Positions 45,625 through 54,441 of a DNA stretch of 64,000 bases are shown piece by piece. The translations under genes were made by a program, and so were the position numbers. Numbering within the stretch: the stretch's first letter is position 1; each line of letters opens with the position of its first letter. Origin of the DNA: Gloeobacter violaceus PCC 7421 (GTDB lineage Bacteria > Cyanobacteriota > Cyanobacteriia > Gloeobacterales > Gloeobacteraceae); the NCBI RefSeq assembly GCF_000011385.1, contig NC_005125.1, positions 2,232,001 through 2,296,000 of the forward strand, written 5' to 3'. The notes below the pieces were generated by a model. That model worked only from the letters and a program-made list of their open reading frames with translations, was not told where the DNA came from and searched no databases.

Positions 45625-47262
45625 CTAAAGGGGGGGATGGACGAGCACGGCGTGGGGAATGATCCGGCTGGGGATACTGGGAGCGGTGTGGCCGGTGACC
45701 AGCACCTTGCCCTGGTGGACCAGCGACGTCGAAAAGCCCGAGTCGAGCAGCACCGCCTCGCGCAGGCCCGCCTCTTCGAGGGCGCGGGCCAGTTGGGTGG
45801 CATTGACGTTGGTGAGGGTGGCACCCACCATCGGCAGACCGGCCTTGTCGATGCCCATGAATGTGCGGCGGCGAAATTCGGAATGGTTGGAAAGCCGGAA
45901 TTGCTCGATTTGCTCGGTGGTGAGGGCCTGTCCGTTGTTGACCAGCCAGACCCCCGCGACAAACAGGTCGGACAGGTCGCTTAAGTAGGCGCGCGCCTCC
46001 GCTTCGGTGTCAAAGGTCTCGGGGCTGTAGGGCACGAAGCGCAGGCCCGTCGCGCTGATCAGCACCACCGGTCGGCCCCGCAGGGACTTGTCGAATTCGG
46101 GGGCACCGGGCATAAAGCGCCCCTCGTTCTGGGACAGGTACGGCCCGACCATGTCGGAATTGGTCGCCCGCAGGCCCGCGAAGGCAAAAAAGCCGCCGTT
46201 GATGCCGCCCACCGCCCGCTCGCGCTCGATAAAATCGCCCACCGGGTAGCGGTTGCCCTCGGAGTGGCGGGTGGTGTAATTGCCCCCGGAAAGCCACACC
46301 AGCCGCACCCGCCGGTGGGTCTGCTCGTGAAGGGTCACCGGGGCTTCCATGTTGACGCGGGTATCGGCCACGGCCCCGACCCCCGCCAAGGCCAGCGGCA
46401 GGCGCGAATCGATGAACCGCTGCAAGGCGAGCAGGCTGCCGGATTGGCCCGTGTAGCCCAGATCCATTGTGAAGGAAAGCCGGTAGCCTGCATCGATGGC
46501 ACCCTGGCGCACCCGCTCGTCCTGGTTGCCCACCGGGTAGGCGAGGTAGTGGACAGGGTGGCCGAGCTTCTCTTCGAGAATCCGCTTTGATTCGACCAGT
46601 TCGCGCTCCAGAGCCGCGTCGTCGAGGGTACGCAGATCCGCCGGATGGGTGATCGTGTGCGACTGGATCGAGACGAGCCCTTCGGAATCGATTTGTTTGA
46701 TTTGCTCCCAGTTCATGTGGGGCTTGCCCGTCAGCGCGCCGACGTAGGCGGTGTGCACAAAGAACACCGCCGGGTAGTTGAATTCTTTGAGCAGCGGGTA
46801 GGCGTTTTCGAGATGGCCCAGATAGCCGTCGTCGAAGGTGAGCAAGATCGGTTTGACCGGCAGGGGGGCACCGTTTTTGAGGTGCTCGTGGAACTGGTCA
46901 ATAGTGATGGGCGTAGCCCCAGCCGCGCGGATGGCTTCGAGTTGGGCTCGAAACTCTTCTACCGTTGTGTCGAACCAGACGTCTTTGCGCCGCACGATGT
47001 CGTGGTACATGATGGCCGGCACCCGGGCAAGGCGGGCGGAACGGGCGATATCCTCCGGTCCGCTCGGGGCGCTGGGTAACTCGGCAGCCCCCACAGCAGG
47101 AGGCAAAGGCGTGGCCACGCTCGTCTGGGGCGGGGGAGCGGAACGGGGCAAGAAAAAGACGGCGGCGATCCCGGCTGTCACTCCAACGGCGGCCCCGATC
47201 GCCAGCAGACGCCTGAGGTTTTGATTGGGCCTGGGAGCAGACTTGGCTTGGGCGCGTTGCAA
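45625..47262 (-). CDS. Membrane-anchored polysaccharide deacetylase fused to a phosphodiester glycosidase-like domain
   Basis: A 545-residue extracytoplasmic protein. N-terminal anchor LLAIGAAVGVTAGIAAVFFL; NodB-type deacetylase at about 80-290 with VPAIMYHDI, LTFDDGYLGH (metal Asp) and SHTITHPADL (metal His pair); then a NAGPA/phosphodiester glycosidase-like domain at about 330-545 (GINGGFFAFAG, AVLLDSGFSTSLVHQGK). TTG start at 47262 behind GAGGGG. Suggests remodelling of N-acetylated cell-envelope glycans. Confidence 0.85.
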   Translation of the reverse strand: MQRAQAKSAPRPNQNLRRLLAIGAAVGVTAGIAAVFFLPRSAPPPQTSVATPLPPAVGAAELPSAPSGPEDIARSARLARVPAIMYHDIVRRKDVWFDTTVEEFRAQLEAIRAAGATPITIDQFHEHLKNGAPLPVKPILLTFDDGYLGHLENAYPLLKEFNYPAVFFVHTAYVGALTGKPHMNWEQIKQIDSEGLVSIQSHTITHPADLRTLDDAALERELVESKRILEEKLGHPVHYLAYPVGNQDERVRQGAIDAGYRLSFTMDLGYTGQSGSLLALQRFIDSRLPLALAGVGAVADTRVNMEAPVTLHEQTHRRVRLVWLSGGNYTTRHSEGNRYPVGDFIERERAVGGINGGFFAFAGLRATNSDMVGPYLSQNEGRFMPGAPEFDKSLRGRPVVLISATGLRFVPYSPETFDTEAEARAYLSDLSDLFVAGVWLVNNGQALTTEQIEQFRLSNHSEFRRRTFMGIDKAGLPMVGATLTNVNATQLARALEEAGLREAVLLDSGFSTSLVHQGKVLVTGHTAPSIPSRIIPHAVLVHPPL

Positions 47263-47366
47263 GGCGGTATCCCCTCTCCAAAACCACTCTCAACAATAAC
47301 AGCCCCGCCCGCCGCGTTTAAGCCCAGAGTCGTTTCAAAATGGGAAAGCATGCCGACGGGGGAGCG

Positions 47367-47672
47367 ATGAGCGAGCTACGCGAACAGTTGCAGCAGATGG
47401 TAGACGAAGCCCAATGGCCCGATCTGACCATCCACGCCCTCAACGGGCGGGTGATCATGGTCTCGCGCGCGTTGAAACTGGTAGAAGTGGGCGAAGCCTT
47501 GGTGGGGGACGACACGGCCCGTTTCACGGTGTGGCTGGAGCGGGGGATGCTCTACAAACCCACCGAAGCGGAGATCCACGAGCGCAACCGCACTGCTCAC
47601 CGCTACGAAGCGCTTATCGTGCGTCCTTTTGTGCTGGTGCACGATCACGGGCTGGAATCGGCTGTTCTGTAG
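47367..47672 (+). CDS. DUF2288 family protein
   Basis: A 101-residue protein (SELREQLQQMVDEAQWPDLTIHA, LKLVEVGEALVGDDTARFTVWLERGMLYKPT, LIVRPFVLVHDH), matching DUF2288 in length and motifs. Function unknown. GGGGGAG before the ATG at 47367 sets the start. Confidence 0.8.
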   Translation: MSELREQLQQMVDEAQWPDLTIHALNGRVIMVSRALKLVEVGEALVGDDTARFTVWLERGMLYKPTEAEIHERNRTAHRYEALIVRPFVLVHDHGLESAVL

Positions 47673-47805
47673 TCACCTCCGGACCCGGTGTCCGGCGCAC
47701 CGTCCAGCACAAGCCCACCTCACGATTCTTGCTGCCGCTTGAAGAGCCTTAATCTCCGATAGTGCTGTCGGCGTTGCCCTTTACTCCACCATTTCGTCGG
47801 AGAAA

Positions 47806-48066
47806 TTAGTGTTTGTGTTCCGGCATCTGATCGAGCCGAGCACTGATCGATCTGAGAAAGCCCGCAGCCAGAATAATCGACAAGAGTCCCAGAAAAGTAA
47901 GCAGGGAAGGCACACCCGGTAAGCGAAAAAACATCACCAGCAGAAAAACACAAAAAGCTACGGGCAAAACAGCGAGCAGATAGTCTTCTTGCCACGCTAT
48001 CTTTCCGGCCTCCAGCCGACGGGTCTGCAAACTTTGTGTATCTTTGTACGAAATGTCGAGAGGCAT
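47806..48066 (-). pseudogene. C-terminal fragment of the IS-interrupted Ser/Thr kinase (membrane anchor)
   Basis: Reads as an 86-aa protein with two membrane helices (YLLAVLPVAFCVFLLVMFF and LLTFLGLLSIILAAGFL). Its ATG (48066) is the AKM-P methionine of the kinase at 49206-50048, inside the 11-bp target duplication. Joining the two across the insertion gives a continuous frame of 357 codons plus stop, matching the membrane kinase at 24046-25131 in length and layout. No ribosome site precedes it, so it is probably not made on its own. Confidence 0.85.
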
Positions 48067-48072
48067 TTTGGC
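48062..48072. repeat. Target-site duplication, left copy
   Basis: GGCATTTTGGC, identical to 49231-49241; 11 bp is a usual length for IS4-family insertions. Confidence 0.9.
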
Positions 48073-48084
48073 AGAAATGTTGAA

Positions 48085-49140
48085 TCAATGGACATATGTA
48101 CACGCTCTGGGCAGCCGCGCTCTACGCCTCTGGCTACCGAGTAATTTTCCTAGCCAATGCACATAACTGATTTCTTGGCACATACAACATTGCAAGTAGC
48201 GCAACTTATCCAACCGTTGGCTCCCCCAAATCTTCGGCACGCTCACCAGTTCCAGCAACAGGTGGGCAATCAGGGTGATGTAGAGCTGCATCCGGATACC
48301 ATTCTCATTTTTTGTCATCAGCCGCTTCAGCTTCAAATGCATTTTCAGAAACTTCCATAACAGCTCTATTTGCCAGCGTTGACGGTACAGTTCCATCACC
48401 TCCTCGTCCCTGACTAACCATTCGCCTTCGGCAGGCAAATTGGTGACCAATCGATACTCAGCCCGGTTCTCGATATCGCAGAAGTTGACCACCCGATACA
48501 CCCCGGACTCTTTGCCCGTTCCCACCCGCATCTGGCCAGCATTGCCCTCGAAGGTGAGCTTGTAATTGCTCGGGATGCGCATTAAAAAATATTTGCTTGA
48601 TGCCTGGGCATTTTTTAGATATTCCAGTCCTGCAAAGCCCCGGTCGAATATACCTACGCCATTTTCAGGAATCGCTTCAAGCATATCATTTACGAAGTTG
48701 GAATCGTGGTCGTAGCCAAAGTTGATCAGGCTACCCTCGGTGGCGCCGCTGCCGTGTTCAAGGCAGGTGAGCAGTTTGACCTGGTGATAGTCTTGTGCCC
48801 ATAGCAATTTGCTTGTCAAGCCGACTACCGTCGAGTCAATTGGGCAAGGATGTAGTTTTTTAGCGGGCAGTTCTCGCCTGACCCGGACCAGCAAGGCCTG
48901 ATACAACTGCTCGAAGATTTGGAGAGAGCGGGACTTGCAGGCTTTGGAAAAAGTGGAGATATCGACGGGGATGCCAGTGTGGTTGACGCGTTTGAAGAGG
49001 TCCCGCATGCTGACGGTACTTTTGTCCATCACCAGGGCAAGCCAGCAACTGAAAAAGAGCCTGGAATCGAGAACAGGAAAATCATCATTGGGCAAGGAAG
49101 ACAGAGCGGTTTTGACAAGTTGCGGAAAATCGAGTAGCAT
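48085..49140 (-). CDS. IS4-family transposase
   Basis: A 351-residue DDE transposase. First Asp in CPIDSTVVGL, second in GIFDRGFAGLEYL, and the IS4 signature Y-x2-R-x3-E-x6-K in YRQRWQIELLWKFLK. The frame is intact with an ATG at 49140. The stop lies at the inner edge of the left terminal repeat. Confidence 0.93.
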   Translation of the reverse strand: MLLDFPQLVKTALSSLPNDDFPVLDSRLFFSCWLALVMDKSTVSMRDLFKRVNHTGIPVDISTFSKACKSRSLQIFEQLYQALLVRVRRELPAKKLHPCPIDSTVVGLTSKLLWAQDYHQVKLLTCLEHGSGATEGSLINFGYDHDSNFVNDMLEAIPENGVGIFDRGFAGLEYLKNAQASSKYFLMRIPSNYKLTFEGNAGQMRVGTGKESGVYRVVNFCDIENRAEYRLVTNLPAEGEWLVRDEEVMELYRQRWQIELLWKFLKMHLKLKRLMTKNENGIRMQLYITLIAHLLLELVSVPKIWGSQRLDKLRYLQCCMCQEISYVHWLGKLLGSQRRRARLPRACTYVH

Positions 49141-49164
49141 TGTCTCAACATAATGAAATTGAAC

Positions 49165-49195
49165 ACAGCTCGAAGTTTACACGACTTCGAGCTGT
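49165..49195 (+). terminator. Strong hairpin with T-tract near the right end of the IS
   Basis: ACAGCTCGAAGT (49165-49176) and ACTTCGAGCTGT (49184-49195) form a perfect 12-bp stem with a 7-base loop, followed by TTTT on the plus strand. It reads as an intrinsic terminator on the plus strand; on the minus strand it lies 24 bases before the transposase start and could block read-through from the kinase promoter or hide the transposase start. Confidence 0.7.
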
Positions 49196-49205
49196 TTTTG
49201 TAGGA

Positions 49206-50048
49206 TCAATTCCTGACATTCAACACTTCTGGCATTTTGGCTGTTTCTGCTTTTCCTAAACTTTCCAGTGCCTCGCGGGCACTGTCGAAACGATCCTGGT
49301 GCTCCGGTGCAAGCATGCACGCAAACCAGGCGCGCATTGGCTGCTCTACCAACGATGTCGACGGCAACTCGACTTGCAACCCCCGACGCGGAATTTCGGT
49401 CGCCTCCGTGCCTGTCAGGATGCATAGCAGCAGCATTCCCAGACTGTAGAGATCTGAGGCGGGGCTTGTCTTGCCGTAAAATTGCTCTGGAGCCATGTAA
49501 CCGAATGTGCCCACCACTGTCACCGTTTGGTCGGGCAGCGACTGGGCCTGGACTGCACCGAAATCGATAAGAAATAGTCTTCCATCGTCGCTCAAAATGA
49601 TATTGCTGGGCTTGATATCTCGGTGCACCACTGGGGGTGACTGAGAGTGCAAGTAGTCCAGGATCTCCAGCACCTGCCGCGCGATGTTCAGTACTTCACC
49701 CGGCGACCAACGCCGACCGGCGCGAAGCATTGCGGCTAGAGATTGGCCGGGAATGTAGCTTTGTACAAGACAGAAATAATGTCCCTCCGGCAGTTCCAGC
49801 CAGAATGATTCCACCAAACGCGGTATGCATGGGTGGGTAAGTGATTGCAACGTGGCAGCCTCTCGTTCAGCAAGCTTGAGTTGCTGCCATTGCATTTCGT
49901 TATCAAAGGCGAGGGCCTTGAGCACCACCTGCTCTGCGGTGCGTTCATCGCCGGCCAGCCAGGTCTGGCGATGAACGTTGTGACCCAACCGCTCAACCAA
50001 CCGGTAGCGTCCCCGAATCAGCCCTTCTCTAGACAGTGCCACTACCAT
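49206..50048 (-). pseudogene. N-terminal fragment of an IS-interrupted membrane Ser/Thr kinase
   Basis: A complete kinase domain: K44 (VLKAL), HRD at 142-144 (HRDIKPSN), DFG 162-164, MAPEQFYGK. It is very like the kinase at 24046-25131 (both have SFW/AFW-LELPEGHY and LHSQ-PPV). The last residues, EVLNVRN, are encoded by the end of the insertion sequence, and the membrane anchor lies beyond it at 47806-48066. A soluble truncated kinase of 280 residues could still be made. Start at ATG 50048 aligns with the paralogue; the frame is open further upstream. Confidence 0.85.
49231..49241. repeat. Target-site duplication, right copy
   Basis: GGCATTTTGGC, partner of 48062-48072. Confidence 0.9.
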
Positions 50049-50104
50049 CGATCGAAAAACTTGGTACCAATATAAACAATGTACTCTAAGGACGTCAGTT
50101 CGGG

Positions 50105-50309
50105 TTAAGCATTGAGCTGGTCGGCATCCGACGCCACCGAGGGCTTCTTCGGTTTGTGGCAGTAGGCAATCAACCCACACACCAGGTTCACCAAAAAGTT
50201 CACTTCGCTGCGATGACGGGTGTGCTCTATCTGCGAAATGTTTTTCAGCTGGTCATTGATCGCTTCGATATGGAGTGCACCCCAGGTCTGAGACAGTTTT
50301 CTCACTTGC
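50105..50309 (-). pseudogene. C-terminal remnant of an IS982-like transposase
   Basis: The frame contains [20 protein letters not shown] and [22 protein letters not shown], a conserved C-terminal end of IS982-type transposases. No N-terminal or DDE part is present upstream. The next bases belong to an IS3 remnant. Confidence 0.65.
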
Positions 50310-50533
50310 TTAAGTGGGATGGCTTGCTTGACTTGTCTCACACTTGATTTCGGCTTCAAATTCTACCGGCGATAGATAACCTATCGATGAGTGCAACCGC
50401 TTGCGATTATAAACCTCCTCGATAAATCTGGCAATATTCTCTTGGGCTTCTCGGTAATCTTCGTACTCATTCAACAACACTTCTTCGTACTTCAGGGTTT
50501 TCATGAATGACTCCGCAAACGCATTATCATAGG
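50310..50533 (-). pseudogene. C-terminal remnant of an IS3-family transposase (OrfB)
   Basis: Reads YDNAFAESFMKTLKYEEVLL and FIEEVYNRKRLHSSIGYLSP, the end of an rve integrase domain of IS3-family OrfB with the final Glu region. The reading frame is cut at 50533/50534, where the second IS4-family element begins. Confidence 0.85.
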
Positions 50534-51815
50534 ACTTGACGGGGTAACAGAGGGCTTGAAAAGCTTGCCCTGCATGGCTTCGATGCCTCTATCCTAAGAA
50601 AGAAGGGCTTGCCACTGTGGGCAAACCCCCCATCAATCAAATGTTGCCTCCATTCTACCAGCAGTTCCTTCAGCAACAACTTGGACTGGACAAAGCTGTA
50701 TTCTTGCACATCCTCCTCCATACCTTGCAGACCCAACAAAACCTTTGCCTCGAACGGCTTGCCAACGCTTTGCCCCTACCAATTACGGTCGATAGCAGGC
50801 GCAAGGCAGTCCAACGCTTCCTGCTGCTGCCATCGCTTTGTTTGTGGCATCTCTGGTTGCCTTTGCTCGCTCAGATCATCGAACACTTTGCTGTCCAACC
50901 CCAGCGGCTGGTCCTGGCTATCGACCGCACTAACTGGTGGAAGTACAACCTGCTAATGGTCAGCCTCGTCTGGGACCGCCGCGCTCTGCCTGTCTTCTGG
51001 CGACTGTTGAACCATGCAGGTAATTCCAGCCTGCCAGAGCGCCGAAGTGTGCTGCTGCCTGTCCTCAAATACTTTCACCACAAGCAGATTATCGTTTTGG
51101 GGGACCGTGAGTTTGGTTCGGTGGGCTTTGCCAATTGGCTCCAATCCCAGAAAGTCTCTTACTGCCTGCCTGCGTCTCAAGCGCAGTGAATGGTTGCAGT
51201 CGTCCGCACCATCGGACTGGCAATGTTTAGCAGACTTGGTGCTGAAGCCCGGCCAGTCTCTGTGGTTCAAAGGAGCAAAACTGGTCAAGCGCAAGCCGTT
51301 TGGGCCTGTAAACATCGCCGGGAAACTCGGATTCCAGCCAGGCAAAAAAGAGGCTTATTGTGAGCCCTGGTGGCTGTTGACTAATTTGTCGACACCGCAA
51401 GAGGCCATCACTTGGTATCGTTGCCGCTGGGGCATCGAGGAGATGTTCCGCGACTGTAAAAGTGGCGGGTACAATCTGGAGAAATTGCGTGTCCAGCCAA
51501 AGCGATTCAAGCGGATGCTGATGGTGCTTGCGATGGCGATGAGTTTGTCTGTGATGCACGGCAAGCAACTGAAGCGTCAGGGATTGCAAAAGTACGTGTC
51601 ACGGGTAGCGGAGCCAGGTAGAGTGGTCAAACGGCGAAGCACATTTCGAGTCGGTCTACAAAGTGAAGTCTGGTCCCAAGGGATGGAGCGATGTCGCCAA
51701 TTGGTGGAAAAGCTGATGAGCTTGCGGCGCAGATGGCTGAAACAATATCGTCAGGGTCAACGGGCTCTGATGCTTCTGCAGCTTACTTCCTGAGCCCTCT
51801 GTCACCCCGTCAAGT
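50534..51815 (+). mobile_element. Second IS4-family element, about 1282 bp, with 22-bp terminal repeats
   Basis: Left end ACTTGACGGGGTAACAGAGG and right end (inward) ACTTGACGGGGTGACAGAGG, extending to GGGCT with one mismatch over 22 positions. It carries one transposase that is frameshifted. I find no target duplication, and the IS3 frame does not resume on the right, so DNA has been lost or rearranged after insertion. Confidence 0.85.
50641..51793 (+). pseudogene. Frameshifted IS4-family transposase
   Basis: The first part (LPPFYQQFLQQQLGLDKAVF to NWLQSQKVSYCL) holds VLAIDRTNW and VLGDREFGS with two catalytic Asp. The second part in the next frame continues with LRLKRSEWLQ and ends after the signature YRCRWGIEEMFRDCK (Y-x2-R-x3-E-x6-K). 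The break falls at about 51165-51175 in TGCCTGCCTGCG; a 4-base tandem duplication (CTGC) explains the shift, since removing it restores YCLRLKRS. Confidence 0.85.
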
Positions 51816-51910
51816 AAAAAGCAGGACCTGATCGATTTCAGAAATCACACATTGGCAAATGCTCTCAATGGTCGAGTTTGCATTGTGAGTTTATTGTGCA
51901 GATCGCTGTC

Positions 51911-52198
51911 CTAATTCAATAAAACGCCCAGTGGACTCAGCAACTGTCGAAGGCGTTGGTGCTCTTTCGGTGATGCGTTGAAAGCTGCCACAAAGACCTC
52001 CCACCGCTTATCGTCGAGCAAAAAAAACCACCGGTCGGCCAGGATCTGTGCAGATGCCTTCAACCCGCTATCGAGCAGGAACCCGCTGACTGTTTTGTGT
52101 TCTATCGCCGCTGTTTCCTGCAAGGCTCGTTTAGCGGCGGGAGTGGTACGAATATCAATGCGCTCAGTTTTGGTTTGCGGTTCGGGAGTCATAGCCAT
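51911..52198 (-). CDS. DUF1778 (TacA-type) antitoxin without its toxin
   Basis: A 95-residue protein: N-terminal ribbon-helix-helix part (ERIDIRTTPAAKRALQETAAIEHKTVSGFLLDSGLKAS) and a C-terminal toxin-neutralising tail (DRWFFLLDDKRWEVFVAAFN). TacA antitoxins normally precede a GNAT acetyltransferase toxin. Here, only 95 non-coding bases and then the IS end at 51815 follow, so the toxin gene has been lost. No strong ribosome site is seen. Confidence 0.8.
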   Translation of the reverse strand: MAMTPEPQTKTERIDIRTTPAAKRALQETAAIEHKTVSGFLLDSGLKASAQILADRWFFLLDDKRWEVFVAAFNASPKEHQRLRQLLSPLGVLLN

Positions 52199-52270
52199 TC
52201 GTCAACTCACGTCGAGCATAGCGCAACGTCCGGACGATGTCACGACAAAAATCTTCGTTCGCGATCACCT

Positions 52271-53782
52271 TCAACGGCTTAGGGGAAGGCTCTTCTCGAT
52301 TAGGGCTTCGCTCTCCTCGGGGCGCACCAACGTATTGACACAGAGAATGGCGGATGCGGCGACAGCAGGCACACCGATACCTGGGATTGTCGTGTCCCCT
52401 ACCCGGTACAGCCCTAGGATCGGTGTGCCGGGTGCGGGAAAAGAACCGATTCCGGGCATCACCGCCGGGCCGTAGGTGCCCCGGTGGCGGCGTAGGTAGC
52501 GCGCGTGGGTGAGGGGCGAACCGGTCAGCTCCAGGACGACCCGTTCCCGAAGATCGGGGATCACTCGCTCCAGGGCCGACCAGAGCGGTCCGGCGCGCTC
52601 GCGCTTGCGCGTCTGGTAAGTTTCGTCGCGCCGCCAACCGGTGAACGGCTCCAGCGTGTAGGCGTGCACGGCGTGATGGCCCGGCGGGGCAAGGGCCGGC
52701 TCCCAGACGCTCGGGATCGAGATCATGCAGGTGTGACCGGGGGCAGTGAGCGGTTCGCGGTGGACGACGACGTGGTGGCCGTTCAGGTTTTCGAGACCCT
52801 CGGCGCGGATGCCCAGGTGCAGGTGCATGAAGCTGTCGACGGCAGGGGTGCCAAGAGCCGATCTTAAAAACGACGGGCTCAAAGAACCCTCCGGGAGCAG
52901 CTTCGTGTAGGTGTCCCAGAGGGTGGCGTTGGAGATGACCACCGGAGCCGGGATCGCCTCGCCGCCCGCCAGCCGCACCCCAACTGCCCGACCCCGCTCG
53001 ACTTGGATCGATTCGACATGCGTTCCCAGACGAATCCGGCCTCCCCAGCGGCAAAGTGCGCGCACCAGCGCTTCCACAAGCGCCCCGCCGCCGCCTACCG
53101 GATAATCGACCACCGAGCGGGAGCGCTCCCCGAGCATAAAGGCGAACTCCGGGGCGACGGTGCCGTGGGCGGTGAGCCCCGAGAGCAAGAAACATTCAAG
53201 ATCGATCAGGCGGCGTACCCACGGGTCGCGCACGTCGCGATCGAGAATCTGGCCGGTGGAACTTTGCAGGTCGGCCACCAGGGTGAGCAACCGGAGCGTC
53301 TGACCCAAGTAGCGGCCAAGCAGGGTGAGGAGCAAGCCCAGATCGGCGCGCAGCGCCAGAATCGGAATCTCGCGCAACGCCTCGTACATCGGCAAAAGCC
53401 GCGCCTCGAAGCGCGCAAATTCGCGCTCGCCGCGGGGGGTGATCGCGGCAATGGCCTCGCGGTAGCGCTTGGCCTCGCCGTGCACGGCCAAGCGCCCCTC
53501 CGGAAAGTGGTAATCGGCAAACGGATCGTAGGGGATAGCCGGAATCGTTTCTCCGAGCGCCTCCAGGATCAGCCGCAAAGGATTGAGGCTGTCGGGAGCG
53601 GCAAGACCGCAGTGAAACGACGGCCCCGAATCGAAGTGGAAACCCTGGCGGCTGAAGCTGTGGGCCGCCCCGCCGGGGATGGTATGGCTTTCCAAGACGA
53701 GCACCCGTCTGCCGTGGCGGGCCAAAAGCGCCCCGGCGCACAGTCCGCCGATGCCGCTGCCGATAACAATCGCGTCGAACAT
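52271..53782 (-). CDS. FAD-dependent oxidoreductase of the CRTISO/phytoene desaturase family
   Basis: A 503-residue flavoprotein with the dinucleotide motif VIGSGIGGLCAGALLARHG, the second FAD region LVLESHTIPGGAAHSF and a C-terminal VGDTTIPGIGVPAVAASAILCVN. The family includes carotenoid isomerase, CrtI and retinol saturase. Substrate unknown. No other carotenoid gene adjoins. It is divergent from coaE. Confidence 0.85.
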   Translation of the reverse strand: MFDAIVIGSGIGGLCAGALLARHGRRVLVLESHTIPGGAAHSFSRQGFHFDSGPSFHCGLAAPDSLNPLRLILEALGETIPAIPYDPFADYHFPEGRLAVHGEAKRYREAIAAITPRGEREFARFEARLLPMYEALREIPILALRADLGLLLTLLGRYLGQTLRLLTLVADLQSSTGQILDRDVRDPWVRRLIDLECFLLSGLTAHGTVAPEFAFMLGERSRSVVDYPVGGGGALVEALVRALCRWGGRIRLGTHVESIQVERGRAVGVRLAGGEAIPAPVVISNATLWDTYTKLLPEGSLSPSFLRSALGTPAVDSFMHLHLGIRAEGLENLNGHHVVVHREPLTAPGHTCMISIPSVWEPALAPPGHHAVHAYTLEPFTGWRRDETYQTRKRERAGPLWSALERVIPDLRERVVLELTGSPLTHARYLRRHRGTYGPAVMPGIGSFPAPGTPILGLYRVGDTTIPGIGVPAVAASAILCVNTLVRPEESEALIEKSLPLSR

Positions 53783-53853
53783 GCCTCAATCATCGCAGCA
53801 GCAGACGCTTCGAGGCTGCCACAATGGCAGGGCGGGCGCAGGGGGCGCGCTGG

Positions 53854-54441
53854 ATGGCAAGACGGGTAATCGGCCTGACAGGCGGGATCGCAACGGGCAA
53901 GAGCACAGTGGGCCGCCTGCTCGCCGGGTGGGGCATCCCGGTCATCGACGCCGACCTTCTGGCGCGCGAAGCGGTTGCACCCGGCAGCGCCGCCCTGGCC
54001 GAGATCGTTCAGCATTACGGTAGTACGATGCTCACCAACGCCGGAGCGCTCGACCGCTCAGCCCTGGCGCGCATCATTTTCTCCGACCCGCAGGAGCGCC
54101 GCTGGGTGGAAAGCCGCATCCATCCGTCCGTGCGCGCGGCCATGCAGGCGGCCGTCGAACGCGAGCCCGGGACCATCTGCTTGATGATCCCGCTGCTGTT
54201 CGAAGCGGGCATGACCGACCTGGTAACCGAAATCTGGGTGGTGAGCTGCAAGCCTGAGCGGCAACACGCGCGGCTAAAGGAGCGCGACGGGCTCGATGAC
54301 CAGGCGATTGCGGCGCGCATCGCAAGCCAGTGGCCGCTTACCGAAAAAGTGCGGCATGCCGACGTCGTACTCGACAACGACGGCGACTTTGCCCACCTGA
54401 AAATTCAGGTGGAGCGCGCCCTCGATCAAGCTTCGATCTGA
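53854..54441 (+). CDS. coaE: Dephospho-CoA kinase
   Basis: A 195-residue P-loop kinase, last step of coenzyme A synthesis. Motifs: IGLTGGIATGKSTV, VIDADLLAREAV (substrate Asp), HPSVRAAM and MIPLLFEAGM. ATG at 53854 matches the family start; an upstream frame to 53824 is possible. The 3' end overlaps the convergent DUF1997 gene by 16 bases. Confidence 0.95.
   Translation: MARRVIGLTGGIATGKSTVGRLLAGWGIPVIDADLLAREAVAPGSAALAEIVQHYGSTMLTNAGALDRSALARIIFSDPQERRWVESRIHPSVRAAMQAAVEREPGTICLMIPLLFEAGMTDLVTEIWVVSCKPERQHARLKERDGLDDQAIAARIASQWPLTEKVRHADVVLDNDGDFAHLKIQVERALDQASI

Larger units (their letters stand above)
48073..49230 (-). mobile_element. Complete IS4-family insertion sequence, 1158 bp
   Basis: Ends are AGAAATGTTGAAT on the left and, read inward, AGAAGTGTTGAAT on the right: 13-bp terminal inverted repeats with one mismatch. 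It is flanked by an 11-bp direct repeat. It encodes one intact DDE transposase and a strong hairpin near the right end. All parts of a mobile copy are present, so it may be active or only recently so. It interrupts a kinase gene. Confidence 0.92.

Noticed and set aside
47806-48066. An independent two-helix small membrane protein gene
   Set aside because: The start codon lies in the target duplication of the IS and the frame joins exactly to the interrupted kinase, so it is the kinase C-terminus.
50534-51815. Target-site duplication of the second IS4-family element
   Set aside because: The 12 bases on each side do not match, so no duplication can be claimed.
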